From the NCBI RefSeq assembly GCF_014904815.1, contig NZ_JACZFR010000041.1:1-64000 (forward strand): a stretch of 64,000 bases of DNA, in the 5' to 3' direction. This DNA comes from Microbulbifer taiwanensis. GTDB taxonomy: Bacteria > Pseudomonadota > Gammaproteobacteria > Pseudomonadales > Cellvibrionaceae. The notes below the pieces were generated by a model. That model was not told where the DNA came from, did not search any database, and saw nothing but the letters and a program-made list of their open reading frames with translations. Numbering within the stretch: the stretch's first letter is position 1; each line of letters begins with the position of its first letter. The translations under genes and the position numbers were made by a program. Shown here one piece after another: positions 18,535-34,092 of the stretch.

Positions 18535-18606
18535 CGGCGCACCCTACTCAATGCGGCTGGCTCTCCATACGCTCCCGCAGGGTGCGCCGCGCGCACCACT
18601 CAAGTC
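18535..18606. repeat. Intergenic GTGCGC-type inverted repeat
   Basis: GGCGCACCCTAC at about 18537-18548 faces AGGGTGCGCC at about 18585-18595, followed by GCGCACC. The same motif is at 3205 and 27910. It fills most of the gap between truD and pcm. Confidence 0.6.
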
Positions 18607-18613
18607 CCAGATT

Positions 18614-19576
18614 CTATGTGGCGCCGGATACATTGACCAGCTCCGCCACCTCCCTTAGAAGAGCAGTAGCAAAGGCACCCACCGGCAGCGCAAACTCCAG
18701 TAACAGGTCACTATCTGACCACTCGTAGGAAAATGCCTCGGGCCGCAGCACCAATGGGCGCCGTTCCTGCTTCAGCCCACAGTGTTCCAGCCAGTTACAC
18801 CAGGCCTGCCAGGGTTCGAGGACGCGCTGCTCCAGCTCGGCGAGTTCTTCTGTCGCAGGGTTTCTACCGCGCCCCCACAGGGGGCCCGTGGACTCCGATT
18901 CAGGCTCGCCGGGCATCGGCTGCTGCCAGGTGCCAGCGCTCAACCTCTCAGCCAGCACCTGGTTGAACAGCCAGCTGCGCGCCGCGGACATGGCAAATGC
19001 CTTTTCACTCTTTCGGCAACGGCCATTTTCCTCCGCCAACCGGCGCGCCAGGTCCAGGTTGCCGCCGTCGCGGCCGAAACGCTGCTCGCCGAAGTAATTG
19101 GGCACTCCGCCGGCAACCCCTGCCAGCACTTGTTCGGCCTGCTCCCGATCGCCTGCGATATTGCGCAGGCGAATGCGGAATCGGTTGCCGCCGTGCTCGC
19201 CGCGGCGCAGTTTGCGCGGGCCGCGGTGATTCTGCAGCAGGGTTATTTCGTCACTATTTAACTGGGCCCAATCTGCCTCGGGCCTCTGCCCCAACCAGAC
19301 GCTGAACCACTGGGTGGTGACGGCGTGGCGATCCTTGAGACCGTAGTAACCGATATCCTGGGTGCGCACGCCGGCCAGCCTCGCGAGCTGCTGTGCCACC
19401 CAAACGGTGTTGGCGCCACGCTTCTGAACCAGCAGGTAGACATGCTCGCCGCCGTCGATCACCGGCGGCGAAGCCAATTCGTCCACGACAAAGTCTTCCG
19501 GGATCGTCCGGAAATCACCCCTGATTGCAGCACCACCCAGCGCCCGCGGCCAGGCCAGATTCCATAACTCAGTCAT
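18614..19576 (-). CDS. truD: tRNA pseudouridine(13) synthase TruD
   Basis: The 320-residue enzyme makes pseudouridine at position 13 of tRNA-Glu. The catalytic Asp82 lies in the diagnostic block [18 protein letters not shown]. The amino motif [10 protein letters not shown] and the later [13 protein letters not shown] are also TruD marks, and the inserted TruD subdomain follows. I chose the ATG at 19576 ([15 protein letters not shown]), which overlaps the end of ispF by 8 bases. A longer frame would run well into ispF in another phase. It is the downstream gene of an ispD-ispF-truD operon. Confidence 0.95.
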   Translation of the reverse strand: MTELWNLAWPRALGGAAIRGDFRTIPEDFVVDELASPPVIDGGEHVYLLVQKRGANTVWVAQQLARLAGVRTQDIGYYGLKDRHAVTTQWFSVWLGQRPEADWAQLNSDEITLLQNHRGPRKLRRGEHGGNRFRIRLRNIAGDREQAEQVLAGVAGGVPNYFGEQRFGRDGGNLDLARRLAEENGRCRKSEKAFAMSAARSWLFNQVLAERLSAGTWQQPMPGEPESESTGPLWGRGRNPATEELAELEQRVLEPWQAWCNWLEHCGLKQERRPLVLRPEAFSYEWSDSDLLLEFALPVGAFATALLREVAELVNVSGAT

Positions 19577-20054
19577 TGGCGCGCTCGAGAAGGACCGTCG
19601 CCTGGGCGGCAATGCCCTCGCCGCGGCCGGTAAAACCGAGCTTCTCACTGGTGGTGGCCTTGACACTGATCTCGCCGGGATCCACCCCACAGTCTGCGGC
19701 GATATTGGCTCTCATGGATTCTATATGCGGCGCCATCCTGGGCGCCTGGGCGATCAGGGTGCAATCGGCGTTGACCAGGCGATAGCCGCGCTCCTGAATC
19801 AAACCCATCACGTGACGCAGCAGCAGGCGACTGTCGGCACCGGCGTAGCTGGCGTCGGTATCGGGAAAATGGTGGCCGATGTCCCCCAACGCCAGCGCCC
19901 CCAGCAGGGCATCCGCCAGCGCGTGCAACAATACATCGCCATCGGAATGCGCTTTGAGTCCGCGCTCGTAGGGAATTTTTACCCCGCCCAGAACTACATG
20001 GTCGCCAGAGCCGAATGCATGCACATCGAAGCCCTGGCCTATTCGAAAACTCAC
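19569..20054 (-). CDS. ispF: 2-C-methyl-D-erythritol 2,4-cyclodiphosphate synthase
   Basis: The 161-residue enzyme forms the cyclodiphosphate in the MEP route to isoprenoids. The zinc-binding motif GFDVHAFG, the flexible-loop start [21 protein letters not shown], and [10 protein letters not shown] are intact, as is [19 protein letters not shown] near the end. Length is standard. The start shares one base with the ispD stop and the end overlaps truD, so ispD, ispF and truD are tightly coupled. Confidence 0.97.
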   Translation of the reverse strand: MSFRIGQGFDVHAFGSGDHVVLGGVKIPYERGLKAHSDGDVLLHALADALLGALALGDIGHHFPDTDASYAGADSRLLLRHVMGLIQERGYRLVNADCTLIAQAPRMAPHIESMRANIAADCGVDPGEISVKATTSEKLGFTGRGEGIAAQATVLLERAND

Positions 20055-20767
20055 TATCGTTTGTCCTCTGTGGGCGCATAGCGCAGGCGCAATATGGTTT
20101 CCGCCAGCACTATATCCGAGGGATGGGTAACTTTGAGATTGTCGCGCCGGCCCGGCACCAACTGCGGGCTGTGGCCAAACAGTTCCAGCGCACTGGCCTC
20201 ATCGGTAATGGCTGCGCCCTGTTCCAGTCCGCGGCGCAGGCAGGAGTGCAGCAGGCCAAGCGGCGCGCGCTGGGGTGTCTGCGCCAGCCAGATACGGTTG
20301 CGATCCAGGGTCCTGTCGACGACCGCCCTGTCTCCATCTGCACGACTCGACTTTACCGTGTCACTGGCGGGCTGGGCCAACAGGGAAACCGGATCCGCAC
20401 GCAACAGCGCCTCGATATCTTCCAACGCGATACAGGGGCGCGCGGCATCGTGCACCAACACCGGGGTTTCCCCGGACTCCCGCGTGGCGAGAAAATTGAG
20501 TGCGGCCAGCACTGAATCCGCGCGCTCGACGCCACCGGTGACCCGGTGCACCTGCGGATGTTTGGCTTCCGCCAGGTGGGGAAAGTAGGCATCGTCTTCG
20601 GAAACTGCGACGACCACACCGGCCAGCCCGGGCCAGGTGAGGATATTGCGCAGGGTCAGGGACAGTAGCGGCCGCCCCAGCAGTGGCAGGTACTGCTTGG
20701 GCCTGTCTGCACCCATGCGCTTGCCAACGCCGGCGGCAGGCACCACAACCCAATAACCACTAGTCAC
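20054..20767 (-). CDS. ispD: 2-C-methyl-D-erythritol 4-phosphate cytidylyltransferase
   Basis: The 237-residue enzyme transfers CMP to methylerythritol phosphate, the third step of the MEP pathway. The nucleotide-binding loop [18 protein letters not shown], the segment VLVHDAARP, and TPQ in the later substrate site are present. Length is normal. Its ATG overlaps the ftsB stop by 4 bases, giving ftsB-ispD-ispF-truD in one chain. Confidence 0.96.
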   Translation of the reverse strand: MTSGYWVVVPAAGVGKRMGADRPKQYLPLLGRPLLSLTLRNILTWPGLAGVVVAVSEDDAYFPHLAEAKHPQVHRVTGGVERADSVLAALNFLATRESGETPVLVHDAARPCIALEDIEALLRADPVSLLAQPASDTVKSSRADGDRAVVDRTLDRNRIWLAQTPQRAPLGLLHSCLRRGLEQGAAITDEASALELFGHSPQLVPGRRDNLKVTHPSDIVLAETILRLRYAPTEDKR

Positions 20768-21051
20768 TGGGTACTGTCTTCCGGATCGAGAAAAATAAAC
20801 AGGGTTTCGCCCTCCTTGATCAGGCCCAGGTCGTAGCGCGCTTTGGCCTCGACGCCATCGGTGCCCTCCTTGAGACTGCGCACTTCACGCAACAGGTGGC
20901 GATTCTCCCGCGCCAGGGCGGCGTTTTTTTCCTGCTGCTGGGCCAGCTGGCGTTTCAGGCGCGCCACTTCCGCCAGGCTGCCCTCACCTACCCAGAGGCG
21001 AAACTGGGAGGTGAGCAGGAGCAACACGAGAATTGCCAGCAGCCAGCGCAT
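20764..21051 (-). CDS. ftsB: Cell division protein FtsB
   Basis: The 95-residue protein has one membrane segment (about 2-19, MRWLLAILVLLLLT) and a periplasmic coiled coil at about 27-62 (SLAEVARLKRQLAQQQ). The FtsB end YDLGLIKEGETLFIF follows. FtsB joins FtsL and FtsQ in the divisome and helps switch on septal wall synthesis. The ATG at 21051 has AGGG 9 bases upstream. An in-frame ATG further up would place residues read from the ATTCCGC repeat ahead of the membrane segment. Confidence 0.95.
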   Translation of the reverse strand: MRWLLAILVLLLLTSQFRLWVGEGSLAEVARLKRQLAQQQEKNAALARENRHLLREVRSLKEGTDGVEAKARYDLGLIKEGETLFIFLDPEDSTQ

Positions 21052-21061
21052 CGGGCGTTGC

Positions 21062-21158
21062 CCTAGAAATGCGGAATGAGAAATGCGAAAAGCGGAATTT
21101 CGCATGCCGCACCAGTGAAGACACACTCATTCCGCATTCCGCATTCCGCATTCCGCAT
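21062..21158. repeat. ATTCCGC tandem repeat with inverted counterpart
   Basis: Four exact copies of ATTCCGC lie at 21129-21156. Their complement appears as AATGCGGAATGAG near 21068 and as GCGGAATTTCGC near 21092, so the gap between eno and ftsB can fold into a long imperfect hairpin. Both genes point left, so a transcript running from eno into ftsB would carry it. Confidence 0.7.
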
Positions 21159-22487
<1,329 letters not shown>

Positions 22488-22530
22488 TCAATTATTCCAA
22501 GTCCGGGTTCAAATCCTACACCCTGGCGGC

Positions 22531-22636
22531 CCTGCTACCGGGAGCCTTTTGCGAGACACGCCGTATATACATCCCTGTAGGCTTGTCGGCCGGGTCCCTC
22601 CGGCCGACAGTCTCGCAAAAGGCTCCCGCCAGCAGG
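22531..22636 (+). repeat. Structured three-stem intergenic repeat, copy 1
   Basis: Outer arms at 22540-22557 and 22610-22627 are exact 18-base complements (GGGAGCCTTTTGCGAGAC on the left). They are extended by CCTGCT at 22531-22536 against AGCAGG at 22631-22636. Inside are a short stem TACA-TCCC-TGTA (22568-22579) and a hairpin of nine pairs at 22585-22608 with the loop GTCCCT. The two other copies are at 49261-49366 (reversed) and 62821-62914. Flanks GGCCCTGCT and ACCTTCGCAT are shared with the longer copies, but this one lacks their outer inverted ends. Confidence 0.85.
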
Positions 22637-22682
22637 ACCTTCGCATAACGCACATTGCGCAATTCAGATTCGAGAATCTGAT

Positions 22683-23615
<933 letters not shown>

Positions 23616-23648
23616 TCAATTTCGCCTGTGGACAGGCATCCTATACGG

Positions 23649-25295
<1,647 letters not shown>

Positions 25296-25465
25296 TCAGT
25301 TGAATGCCCGATGGAATCGGGTGCGGGGCTGGCCCGGGCGGACTCTCCTGATACACAGCCTGGAGGCTGCTCCTGCCCGTCCCGGTGCCTTTGAGATGGG
25401 ACACCAGACTACCAGAAAGGCGCCTCCTGCTCAATCGAAAATCCGCCCCGGGACTTACACGCCAA

Positions 25466-26749
25466 TCACTCGCAGGCCCCGCCATAGCGCCATTTGAGCG
25501 ATCCTGCAAGCCCCTCCCGACACTGAAACAAATCGCCCACAGAGACCAGCTGCTCGCCCTGGTACACCAGCGGCACCCGGTCGCGGAGCCAGGGCTCCAG
25601 GGCGGCCTCCTGCAGCAGTTTTTTCAGCGTCTGCGAGCGGCTCCGCCCCACCGGCTTAGCGCGCTCACCGCCGCGGCGGAACCGGACCCGGTAGCGCCCT
25701 TCCGGCCAACCGGGTCCGGCACAGAGTTCCCAGCTCCCGGGCAGCTGCAGGCAGCCGCTCCCACCCCAGTGCCACTCTCCCCTCTCCGGTTGCGCCGGCA
25801 AGGGCGGTGTCAGGAAGAGACGCTCGCGAAAGCGGCGCGCCACCATGCCGCCGAGCGCGACAGCCATACGCCTGTCGCCTGCAGCCTGCAGCGCCTGGGC
25901 CAGGGCCTGCTGCAGGTGCGCCGCCTCGGGCATATCGCCGCCGCAGCCCGCCAACCAGCGGCGTATCAGGTTCTTCTGCCTGCGCTCAGGCAAATGCCGC
26001 AGCGAGCCGAGATCGATACTCTCGCCGAAGCGCTCGCGGCGCCTGCCGCACGATATCAGGTCTGCCTCACCCAAATCCCCGAGCAGCTCGGCGGCCTCGC
26101 GCAGGTTAGCTGACGCCCGCACCACCCGCTCGCGCAGCGGCCAGCGCTCGCTCAGCAGAGGCAACACAGTCGCGCGCAGGTAATTGCGGTCCAGGGACTG
26201 GTCCGCATTGCTCTCGTCGTCGATCCAGGTCAGCCTGTGTTCGCGCGCATAACCCTCCAACTGAGTGCGGCCGACGCCGAGCAGCGGCCGCAACACCGTC
26301 GCGCCACCTATCGGGCGGGCATCCGCCATGGCCGCCAACCCCAGGGCTCCGGCGCCGCGCAACAGGCGCAGAAAGAAGGTTTCCACCTGGTCGTCGCCAT
26401 GCTGGGCCAGCAGCAGCTGGTCCCCCGACTGCAGCAAATCCTCGAACACACTGTAACGGGCCGCGCGCGCGGCCTGCTCCAGGCCGCTGCCATCGCTCTG
26501 CACCTGCACATTTCGGGTACAAAAGGGCACCCCCAGGGATTCGGCCACGGCGGCGCAGTGCGCCTGCCAGGCATCGGCATTGGCAGACAGGCCGTGGTGG
26601 ACATGGACGGCCCGCAGCTCAACACCCTGCCCGCACAACAGGTGCAACAGCACGGTGGAGTCGAGACCGCCGCTGTACCCCAGCCAGCGTACGCCATTAC
26701 AGGAACGGCGCGAAACCGCTTCGCCGACTCTGGCTATCCAATCGTTCAC
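25466..26749 (-). CDS. tilS: tRNA(Ile)-lysidine synthase
   Basis: The 427-residue enzyme attaches lysine to C34 of the isoleucine tRNA that reads AUA. The ATP-binding PP-loop is GYSGGLDSTVLLHLL (SGGLDS at 26-31). HVHHGLSANAD and LAQHGDDQVETFFLRLLRG are the next conserved blocks, and RNYLRATVLPLL follows. The carboxyl-terminal domain (about 340-420, with RSRSQTLKKLLQEA) is present, so this is the long form. The gap to pyrG is about 180 bases and shows nothing notable. Confidence 0.95.
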   Translation of the reverse strand: MNDWIARVGEAVSRRSCNGVRWLGYSGGLDSTVLLHLLCGQGVELRAVHVHHGLSANADAWQAHCAAVAESLGVPFCTRNVQVQSDGSGLEQAARAARYSVFEDLLQSGDQLLLAQHGDDQVETFFLRLLRGAGALGLAAMADARPIGGATVLRPLLGVGRTQLEGYAREHRLTWIDDESNADQSLDRNYLRATVLPLLSERWPLRERVVRASANLREAAELLGDLGEADLISCGRRRERFGESIDLGSLRHLPERRQKNLIRRWLAGCGGDMPEAAHLQQALAQALQAAGDRRMAVALGGMVARRFRERLFLTPPLPAQPERGEWHWGGSGCLQLPGSWELCAGPGWPEGRYRVRFRRGGERAKPVGRSRSQTLKKLLQEAALEPWLRDRVPLVYQGEQLVSVGDLFQCREGLAGSLKWRYGGACE

Positions 26750-26877
26750 TATTTTCTCTTTAAAAAGGTGTCGGTTTTGTTTAACGGGTACGGATCGCGA
26801 ATCCGCGCAGCTAATACATTTGTACCATTTTGCTCTGTCGCCCCCAGATGCCAGGTGATAAATTTGCCGCCCCGAAA

Positions 26878-26906
26878 TTGACCCAATTCAAAGTTGTACA
26901 AAATAA
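26878..26906 (+). promoter_or_regulatory. Weak promoter-like sequence before degV
   Basis: TTGACC at 26878-26883 is followed after 17 bases by AAATAA at 26901-26906. The -10 match is poor, and the leader to the ATG at 26916 would be only about 10 bases. TTGTAC occurs twice in this divergent gap (about 26820 and 26894) and may be a regulator site instead. Confidence 0.22.
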
Positions 26907-26915
26907 GAGCACTCA

Positions 26916-27824
26916 ATGGTCCAGTTAATTGTAGATTCCGGATGTGACCTGCCGGATGATTTCCTGCGCAAATTTGCCATTCCCGTACTTCCGCACGCTG
27001 TCGCTGTCGGCGATGACGCCTTCGGCGATCAGCGCAATCCGGCCAAGATGAACCACTTCTACTCCATGTCCCTGGTCGACCGCTCGCGCCAGATAGTCAC
27101 AGGGCCGGCGCCCACGGACGAGATAGGCTCCATCCTGAGGGGCCTGGTCGCCAAGGGCTGCAAAGACATAGTGGTACAGACCATCAACGGTACCAACAGC
27201 CCCACCTACAAAAATGCCCGCACCGCCGCGCGGGTGCTGCGCAACAGCGACGACGTCGGTGACGATGTGACGATACACACCGTCGATTCGCGCACGCTTT
27301 TCTCCGGCCAGGGCCTGCTAGCACTCTACTCGCTGATGCTGATCCGCAGGGGGCTGAGCGGCACCGAAGTGGCGGACAAGGCGGAAGACTTCAGCCGCTG
27401 GATTCACGGCTATGCCGCAATCAAGGACGTCTATTATGTGCGCGAGCGGGCGCGCAGCAAGAATGAAAACAGCATCAGCTGGTTCAAGGCCACCGCCGCC
27501 CGCCACCTGGACCTGCACCCGATACTGTCGATGCACCGCGATGGCAGCACCGTAACCGATACGGTGCGTGGCTACGACAACTGCACCGAGGCACTGTTCA
27601 AGCTGGCGATCGACAGGATCCGTGCCGGGGGACTCAGGGTGCCGATGGTGGTGGTGAGTATTGCCGGCAAGCTGGAGGATCTGCCGAAGGCGCCGGGCTT
27701 TGCGGAACTGGAACAGGTGGCCGGGGAGCACAATGTGAAGGTCTACCGCTCGGTGATGAGCCTGTCTGGCGGTATCAATCTGGGGCCGGGGACTGTAGCG
27801 CTGGCGTTCGCCTCGAAGGCGTAG
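26916..27824 (+). CDS. DegV family protein (fatty-acid-binding)
   Basis: The 302-residue product opens with the DegV signature (MVQLIVDSGCDLPDD) and has TGPAPTDEI, VQTINGTNSPTYKNA and VDSRTLFSGQGLLA, which form the lipid-binding EDD fold. Proteins of this family hold a single fatty acid, and some present it to fatty-acid kinases; no kinase gene is nearby. It is the only plus-strand gene inside the housekeeping block, between accA and tilS, and next to a fatty-acid synthesis gene, which may be chance. The ATG at 26916 has AAGAG upstream. Confidence 0.88.
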   Translation: MVQLIVDSGCDLPDDFLRKFAIPVLPHAVAVGDDAFGDQRNPAKMNHFYSMSLVDRSRQIVTGPAPTDEIGSILRGLVAKGCKDIVVQTINGTNSPTYKNARTAARVLRNSDDVGDDVTIHTVDSRTLFSGQGLLALYSLMLIRRGLSGTEVADKAEDFSRWIHGYAAIKDVYYVRERARSKNENSISWFKATAARHLDLHPILSMHRDGSTVTDTVRGYDNCTEALFKLAIDRIRAGGLRVPMVVVSIAGKLEDLPKAPGFAELEQVAGEHNVKVYRSVMSLSGGINLGPGTVALAFASKA

Positions 27825-27835
27825 AGCGGAAGCCC

Positions 27836-27933
27836 TGGGGGGCGGACACCTGGTTCGCCCCTGACAGTAGAGGCCGGAAGGATGCGCCCTGCGCACCGCC
27901 GAGCCCGAATGGTGCGCACTGCGCACCCTACGA
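27836..27933. repeat. Repeats between convergent degV and accA
   Basis: GGGGCG at about 27840 faces CGCCCC at about 27857. This is followed by a GTGCGC-type unit, GATGCGCCCTGCGCACC then GGTGCGCACTGCGCACC, ending CCTACG near 27931. The second part is the same family as at 3205 and 18535. There is no U-run, so the two genes may rely on this palindrome or on Rho. Confidence 0.6.
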
Positions 27934-27956
27934 CAGCCCCTCCCGAGTCCCCTTTA

Positions 27957-28913
27957 TCAGGAAGCGATATTGCCGTAACTCATCAGGCGCTGATAACGCT
28001 TCTCCAGCAGCTCGTCGATGGGCACATTGCGCAGCTGGTCCAGCTGCTCGCTGAGGCGCTCCTGCAGGCGTGCGGCCATGGTGTCCGGATCGCGGTGGGC
28101 GCCGCCGAGCGGTTCCTCGATGGTCTCGTCGACGATACCCAGCTCCTCCAGCACACTGGAGGTCACCCCCATGGCCTCGGCTGCCAGCGGTGCCTTTTCC
28201 ACGGTTTTCCAGATAATGTTGGCGCAGCCTTCAGGGGAAATCACGAAGTAGGTGGAGTACTGCAGCATATTCAGCTGGTCACCGACGCCAATGGCCAGCG
28301 CGCCGCCGGAGGAACCCTCACCGATCACGGTGCAGATGATCGGTGTACGCAGGCGCGACATCACCGCCAGGTTCTGGGCGATGGCTTCACTGATACCGCG
28401 CTCCTCGCTGTCGATACCCGGATAGGCCCCGGGCGTGTCGATCAGGGTCAGCACCGGCATCTTGAAGCGCTCGGCCATCTCCATGATGCGCAGGGCCTTG
28501 CGGTAGCCCTCCGGCTTGGGCATGCCGAAGTTGCGCGCCACCTTCTCATTCACGGAGCGGCCCTTCTCCTCGCCGATCACCGCCACCGGTTTGCCGTCCA
28601 GGCGCGCAATCCCGGAAATAATGGCCTTGTCGTCACCGAAGTGGCGATCGCCGTGCAGCTCGTCCCAGTCGGTGAAGATGCGTTCGATATAGTCCTTGGA
28701 ATAGGGGCGCTGCGGGTGGCGCGCCACCTGCACCACCTGCCAGGGGGTCAGGTTGGAATAGATGGATTCGGTCAGGCTCTGGCTCTTTTCCCGCAGGCGG
28801 GCGACTTCGTCGGCGATATTCAGGTCGACATCGTCACCCACATGCTGCAGCTCTTTTATCTTGCCTTCCAGTTCAGCAATCGGCTGTTCAAACTCGAGAA
28901 AATTGAAATTCAT
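27957..28913 (-). CDS. accA: Acetyl-CoA carboxylase, carboxyltransferase subunit alpha
   Basis: The 318-residue subunit pairs with AccD to move the carboxyl group from biotin to acetyl-CoA, the first step of fatty acid synthesis. [43 protein letters not shown] and [15 protein letters not shown] are hallmark segments. Length is standard. It follows dnaE on the same strand after 165 bases, the usual order. Confidence 0.97.
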   Translation of the reverse strand: MNFNFLEFEQPIAELEGKIKELQHVGDDVDLNIADEVARLREKSQSLTESIYSNLTPWQVVQVARHPQRPYSKDYIERIFTDWDELHGDRHFGDDKAIISGIARLDGKPVAVIGEEKGRSVNEKVARNFGMPKPEGYRKALRIMEMAERFKMPVLTLIDTPGAYPGIDSEERGISEAIAQNLAVMSRLRTPIICTVIGEGSSGGALAIGVGDQLNMLQYSTYFVISPEGCANIIWKTVEKAPLAAEAMGVTSSVLEELGIVDETIEEPLGGAHRDPDTMAARLQERLSEQLDQLRNVPIDELLEKRYQRLMSYGNIAS

Positions 28914-29078
28914 GAAATCCGCGCCTTGAAAAACTTATCGGGACCCGGGAGCGCTGAGCCTTGGATGGAGCACTGAAGGCCCCGGCTGCAGCTCGCAGGC
29001 CCCCGGCCCGCCCCGTCAACTGTCGATTTAAAATGGCGGCTAGCTTACCTATATAGAACTGGCTAGTCGAGCCTGCCT

Positions 29079-32600
<3,522 letters not shown>

Positions 32601-32628
32601 ATTTCTTTTGATTCTTGGCAATCAACCC

Positions 32629-32680
32629 TGTAGGAGCGGCGGGGCGGCCATCCGCCCATGGTCGCCCCGCCGCTCCTACA
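32629..32680. repeat. REP-like palindrome (GTAGGAGCGGCGGGGCG)
   Basis: Arms TGTAGGAGCGGCGGGGCG (32629-32646) and its exact complement (32663-32680) enclose a small inner stem GCCAT/ATGGT. It is the most complete copy of a family also at about 3230-3307, 45264-45374 and 56343-56384. It lies between the DUF1289 gene and dnaE. Confidence 0.85.
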
Positions 32681-32697
32681 AGGTATCCTTGGAAAAA

Positions 32698-32913
32698 TTA
32701 CCAGATGCGGCCCCTCTGCCGCGCGCGCTCGGTGCATTCTTTCAGGACCGCGCGGCGCTCATCGTTGCTCATGGTGCCCCAGCGGCTGATCTCCATGCCG
32801 CTGCGGAAACAGCCCTCGCAGATATCCTGCATATTCAATGCACACACGGAAATGCACGGAGACTTTACCGGCTTTTCGGCCGGTGGATCGACCTTGAGCG
32901 CTTTGACTGTCAT
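32698..32913 (-). CDS. DUF1289 domain protein
   Basis: The 71-residue protein has the four-cysteine DUF1289 pattern ([20 protein letters not shown]), followed by [17 protein letters not shown]. The cysteines probably bind metal; the function of the family is unknown. Its start overlaps the stop of the gamma carbonic anhydrase gene by 4 bases, so the two are co-expressed. Confidence 0.9.
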   Translation of the reverse strand: MTVKALKVDPPAEKPVKSPCISVCALNMQDICEGCFRSGMEISRWGTMSNDERRAVLKECTERARQRGRIW

Positions 32914-33443
32914 TGGGGCTCAGCTACCGGTGCCAGCTCTTCGGCAAACCGCTTGCCGTTGGCCGCGTAGTGATCGCTGCTGGCCTTGAGCAGCTCGAAG
33001 GTGGATTCGTCGAGGGTCTTGACTACCTTGCCGGGACTGCCGAGCACCATCGAGTAGTCGGGGATCTCGGCATTCTCGGTAACCAGCGCATTGGCGCCGA
33101 TAATGCAGCACTTGCCGATCTTTGCCCCGTTTAGCACCACCGCATTGATACCGATCAGGCTGTAATCACCGATACTGCAGCCGTGCAGCATCACCTTGTG
33201 GCCGACGGTCACACCGGTGCCGATGGTCAGGGGAATACCCGGGTCCGTGTGCAGCACAGCGCTGTCCTGCACATTGCTGTACTCGCCGATGGTGATCAGG
33301 TCGCAGTCGCCGCGCACCACGGCATTGAACCAGACAGAGCTGTGACTGAGCATTCGCACATTGCCGACCACCTGGGCCCCGGGCGCTATGTAGTGGCCCT
33401 CGCCATCGAGTTGCGGCTGTTTGTCGCCCAGTTTGTACAGCAT
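32910..33443 (-). CDS. Gamma carbonic anhydrase family protein (YrdA-like)
   Basis: The 177-residue protein is a left-handed beta-helix built of hexapeptide repeats, which normally forms a trimer. His65, His82 and His87 ([15 protein letters not shown]) match the three zinc ligands of the family. [27 protein letters not shown] and [12 protein letters not shown] are typical of YrdA/CaiE-type members. Activity as a carbonic anhydrase is not certain for this subgroup. It is coupled to the DUF1289 gene. Confidence 0.92.
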   Translation of the reverse strand: MLYKLGDKQPQLDGEGHYIAPGAQVVGNVRMLSHSSVWFNAVVRGDCDLITIGEYSNVQDSAVLHTDPGIPLTIGTGVTVGHKVMLHGCSIGDYSLIGINAVVLNGAKIGKCCIIGANALVTENAEIPDYSMVLGSPGKVVKTLDESTFELLKASSDHYAANGKRFAEELAPVAEPQ

Positions 33444-33527
33444 TTGGCCTCCGGCTCTATGTCGATCAGGCGGGCTATTATCCCGGTCGGAGGCGATTGT
33501 GGCTAGGTATGAAATGGCGGGGGTTTG

Positions 33528-33580
33528 GTGTAGGGATTGGGTGTAGGGGGTTGGGTATAGGAGCCTGCAGGCAGGCTCCT
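33528..33580. repeat. GGGTGTAG direct repeats and a perfect hairpin
   Basis: About two and a half copies of a 14-base unit (GTGTAGGGATTGGG, then a variant) run from 33528 to 33560. The exact dyad AGGAGCCTGC-AG-GCAGGCTCCT follows at 33559-33580. The hairpin lies just after the end of ogt in its direction of transcription but has no U-run. Confidence 0.6.
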
Positions 33581-33594
33581 GTGAAATTGGGGAG

Positions 33595-34092
33595 CTACAG
33601 CAGTTCAGCCTGTTGCACGAAGCGGGCGCCCTCCAGTGACAGCAGGCGGGCCTTCATGTCCAGTCCGCCGGCGTAGCCGGTCAGGCTGCCGTCGGACCCA
33701 ATCACCCGGTGACAGGGAATCACCACCGCGATGCGGTTGGCGCCGTTGGCCCGCGCCACAGCGCGGATGGCCTTCAGGTTGCCGAGCGCCTCCGCCTGCT
33801 GGCGGTAGCTGCGGGTCTCACCGTAGGGAATGCGCAGTAATGCGTCCCAGACACGGCGCTGGAATTCGGTGCCGCGGGGGGCCAGCGGCAGGTCGAAGTC
33901 GCGGCGCTCGCCGGAGAAGTACTCCTGCAATTGCCGCGCGGCCCTGTCGGTCAGCGGCGAACTGCGGCGCTGCCAGTCCGCCTCGATTGGCAGCGGGCGC
34001 TCGCGGTGGAACTCCAGCGCCACCAGCCCCTCTTCGCCCGCCGCTATGCCCACCTCGCCGAAGCGGGTCGGGTAGATTTCATAGGTGATCAT
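33595..34092 (-). CDS. ogt: Methylated-DNA-[protein]-cysteine S-methyltransferase
   Basis: The 165-residue suicide repair enzyme takes the methyl group from O6-methylguanine onto Cys127 in [26 protein letters not shown] and [26 protein letters not shown] are the conserved DNA-binding and active-site blocks. Its start overlaps the stop of the Ada-AlkA fusion gene by 4 bases, so both alkylation repair proteins are made from one message. Confidence 0.95.
   Translation of the reverse strand: MITYEIYPTRFGEVGIAAGEEGLVALEFHRERPLPIEADWQRRSSPLTDRAARQLQEYFSGERRDFDLPLAPRGTEFQRRVWDALLRIPYGETRSYRQQAEALGNLKAIRAVARANGANRIAVVIPCHRVIGSDGSLTGYAGGLDMKARLLSLEGARFVQQAELL

Noticed and set aside
22500-22525. tRNA-like GGTTCAAATCC sequence upstream of the enolase gene
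   Set aside because: It resembles a T-loop, but only three pairs form in that arm. No acceptor, D or anticodon arms are found around it, and there is no CCA end.
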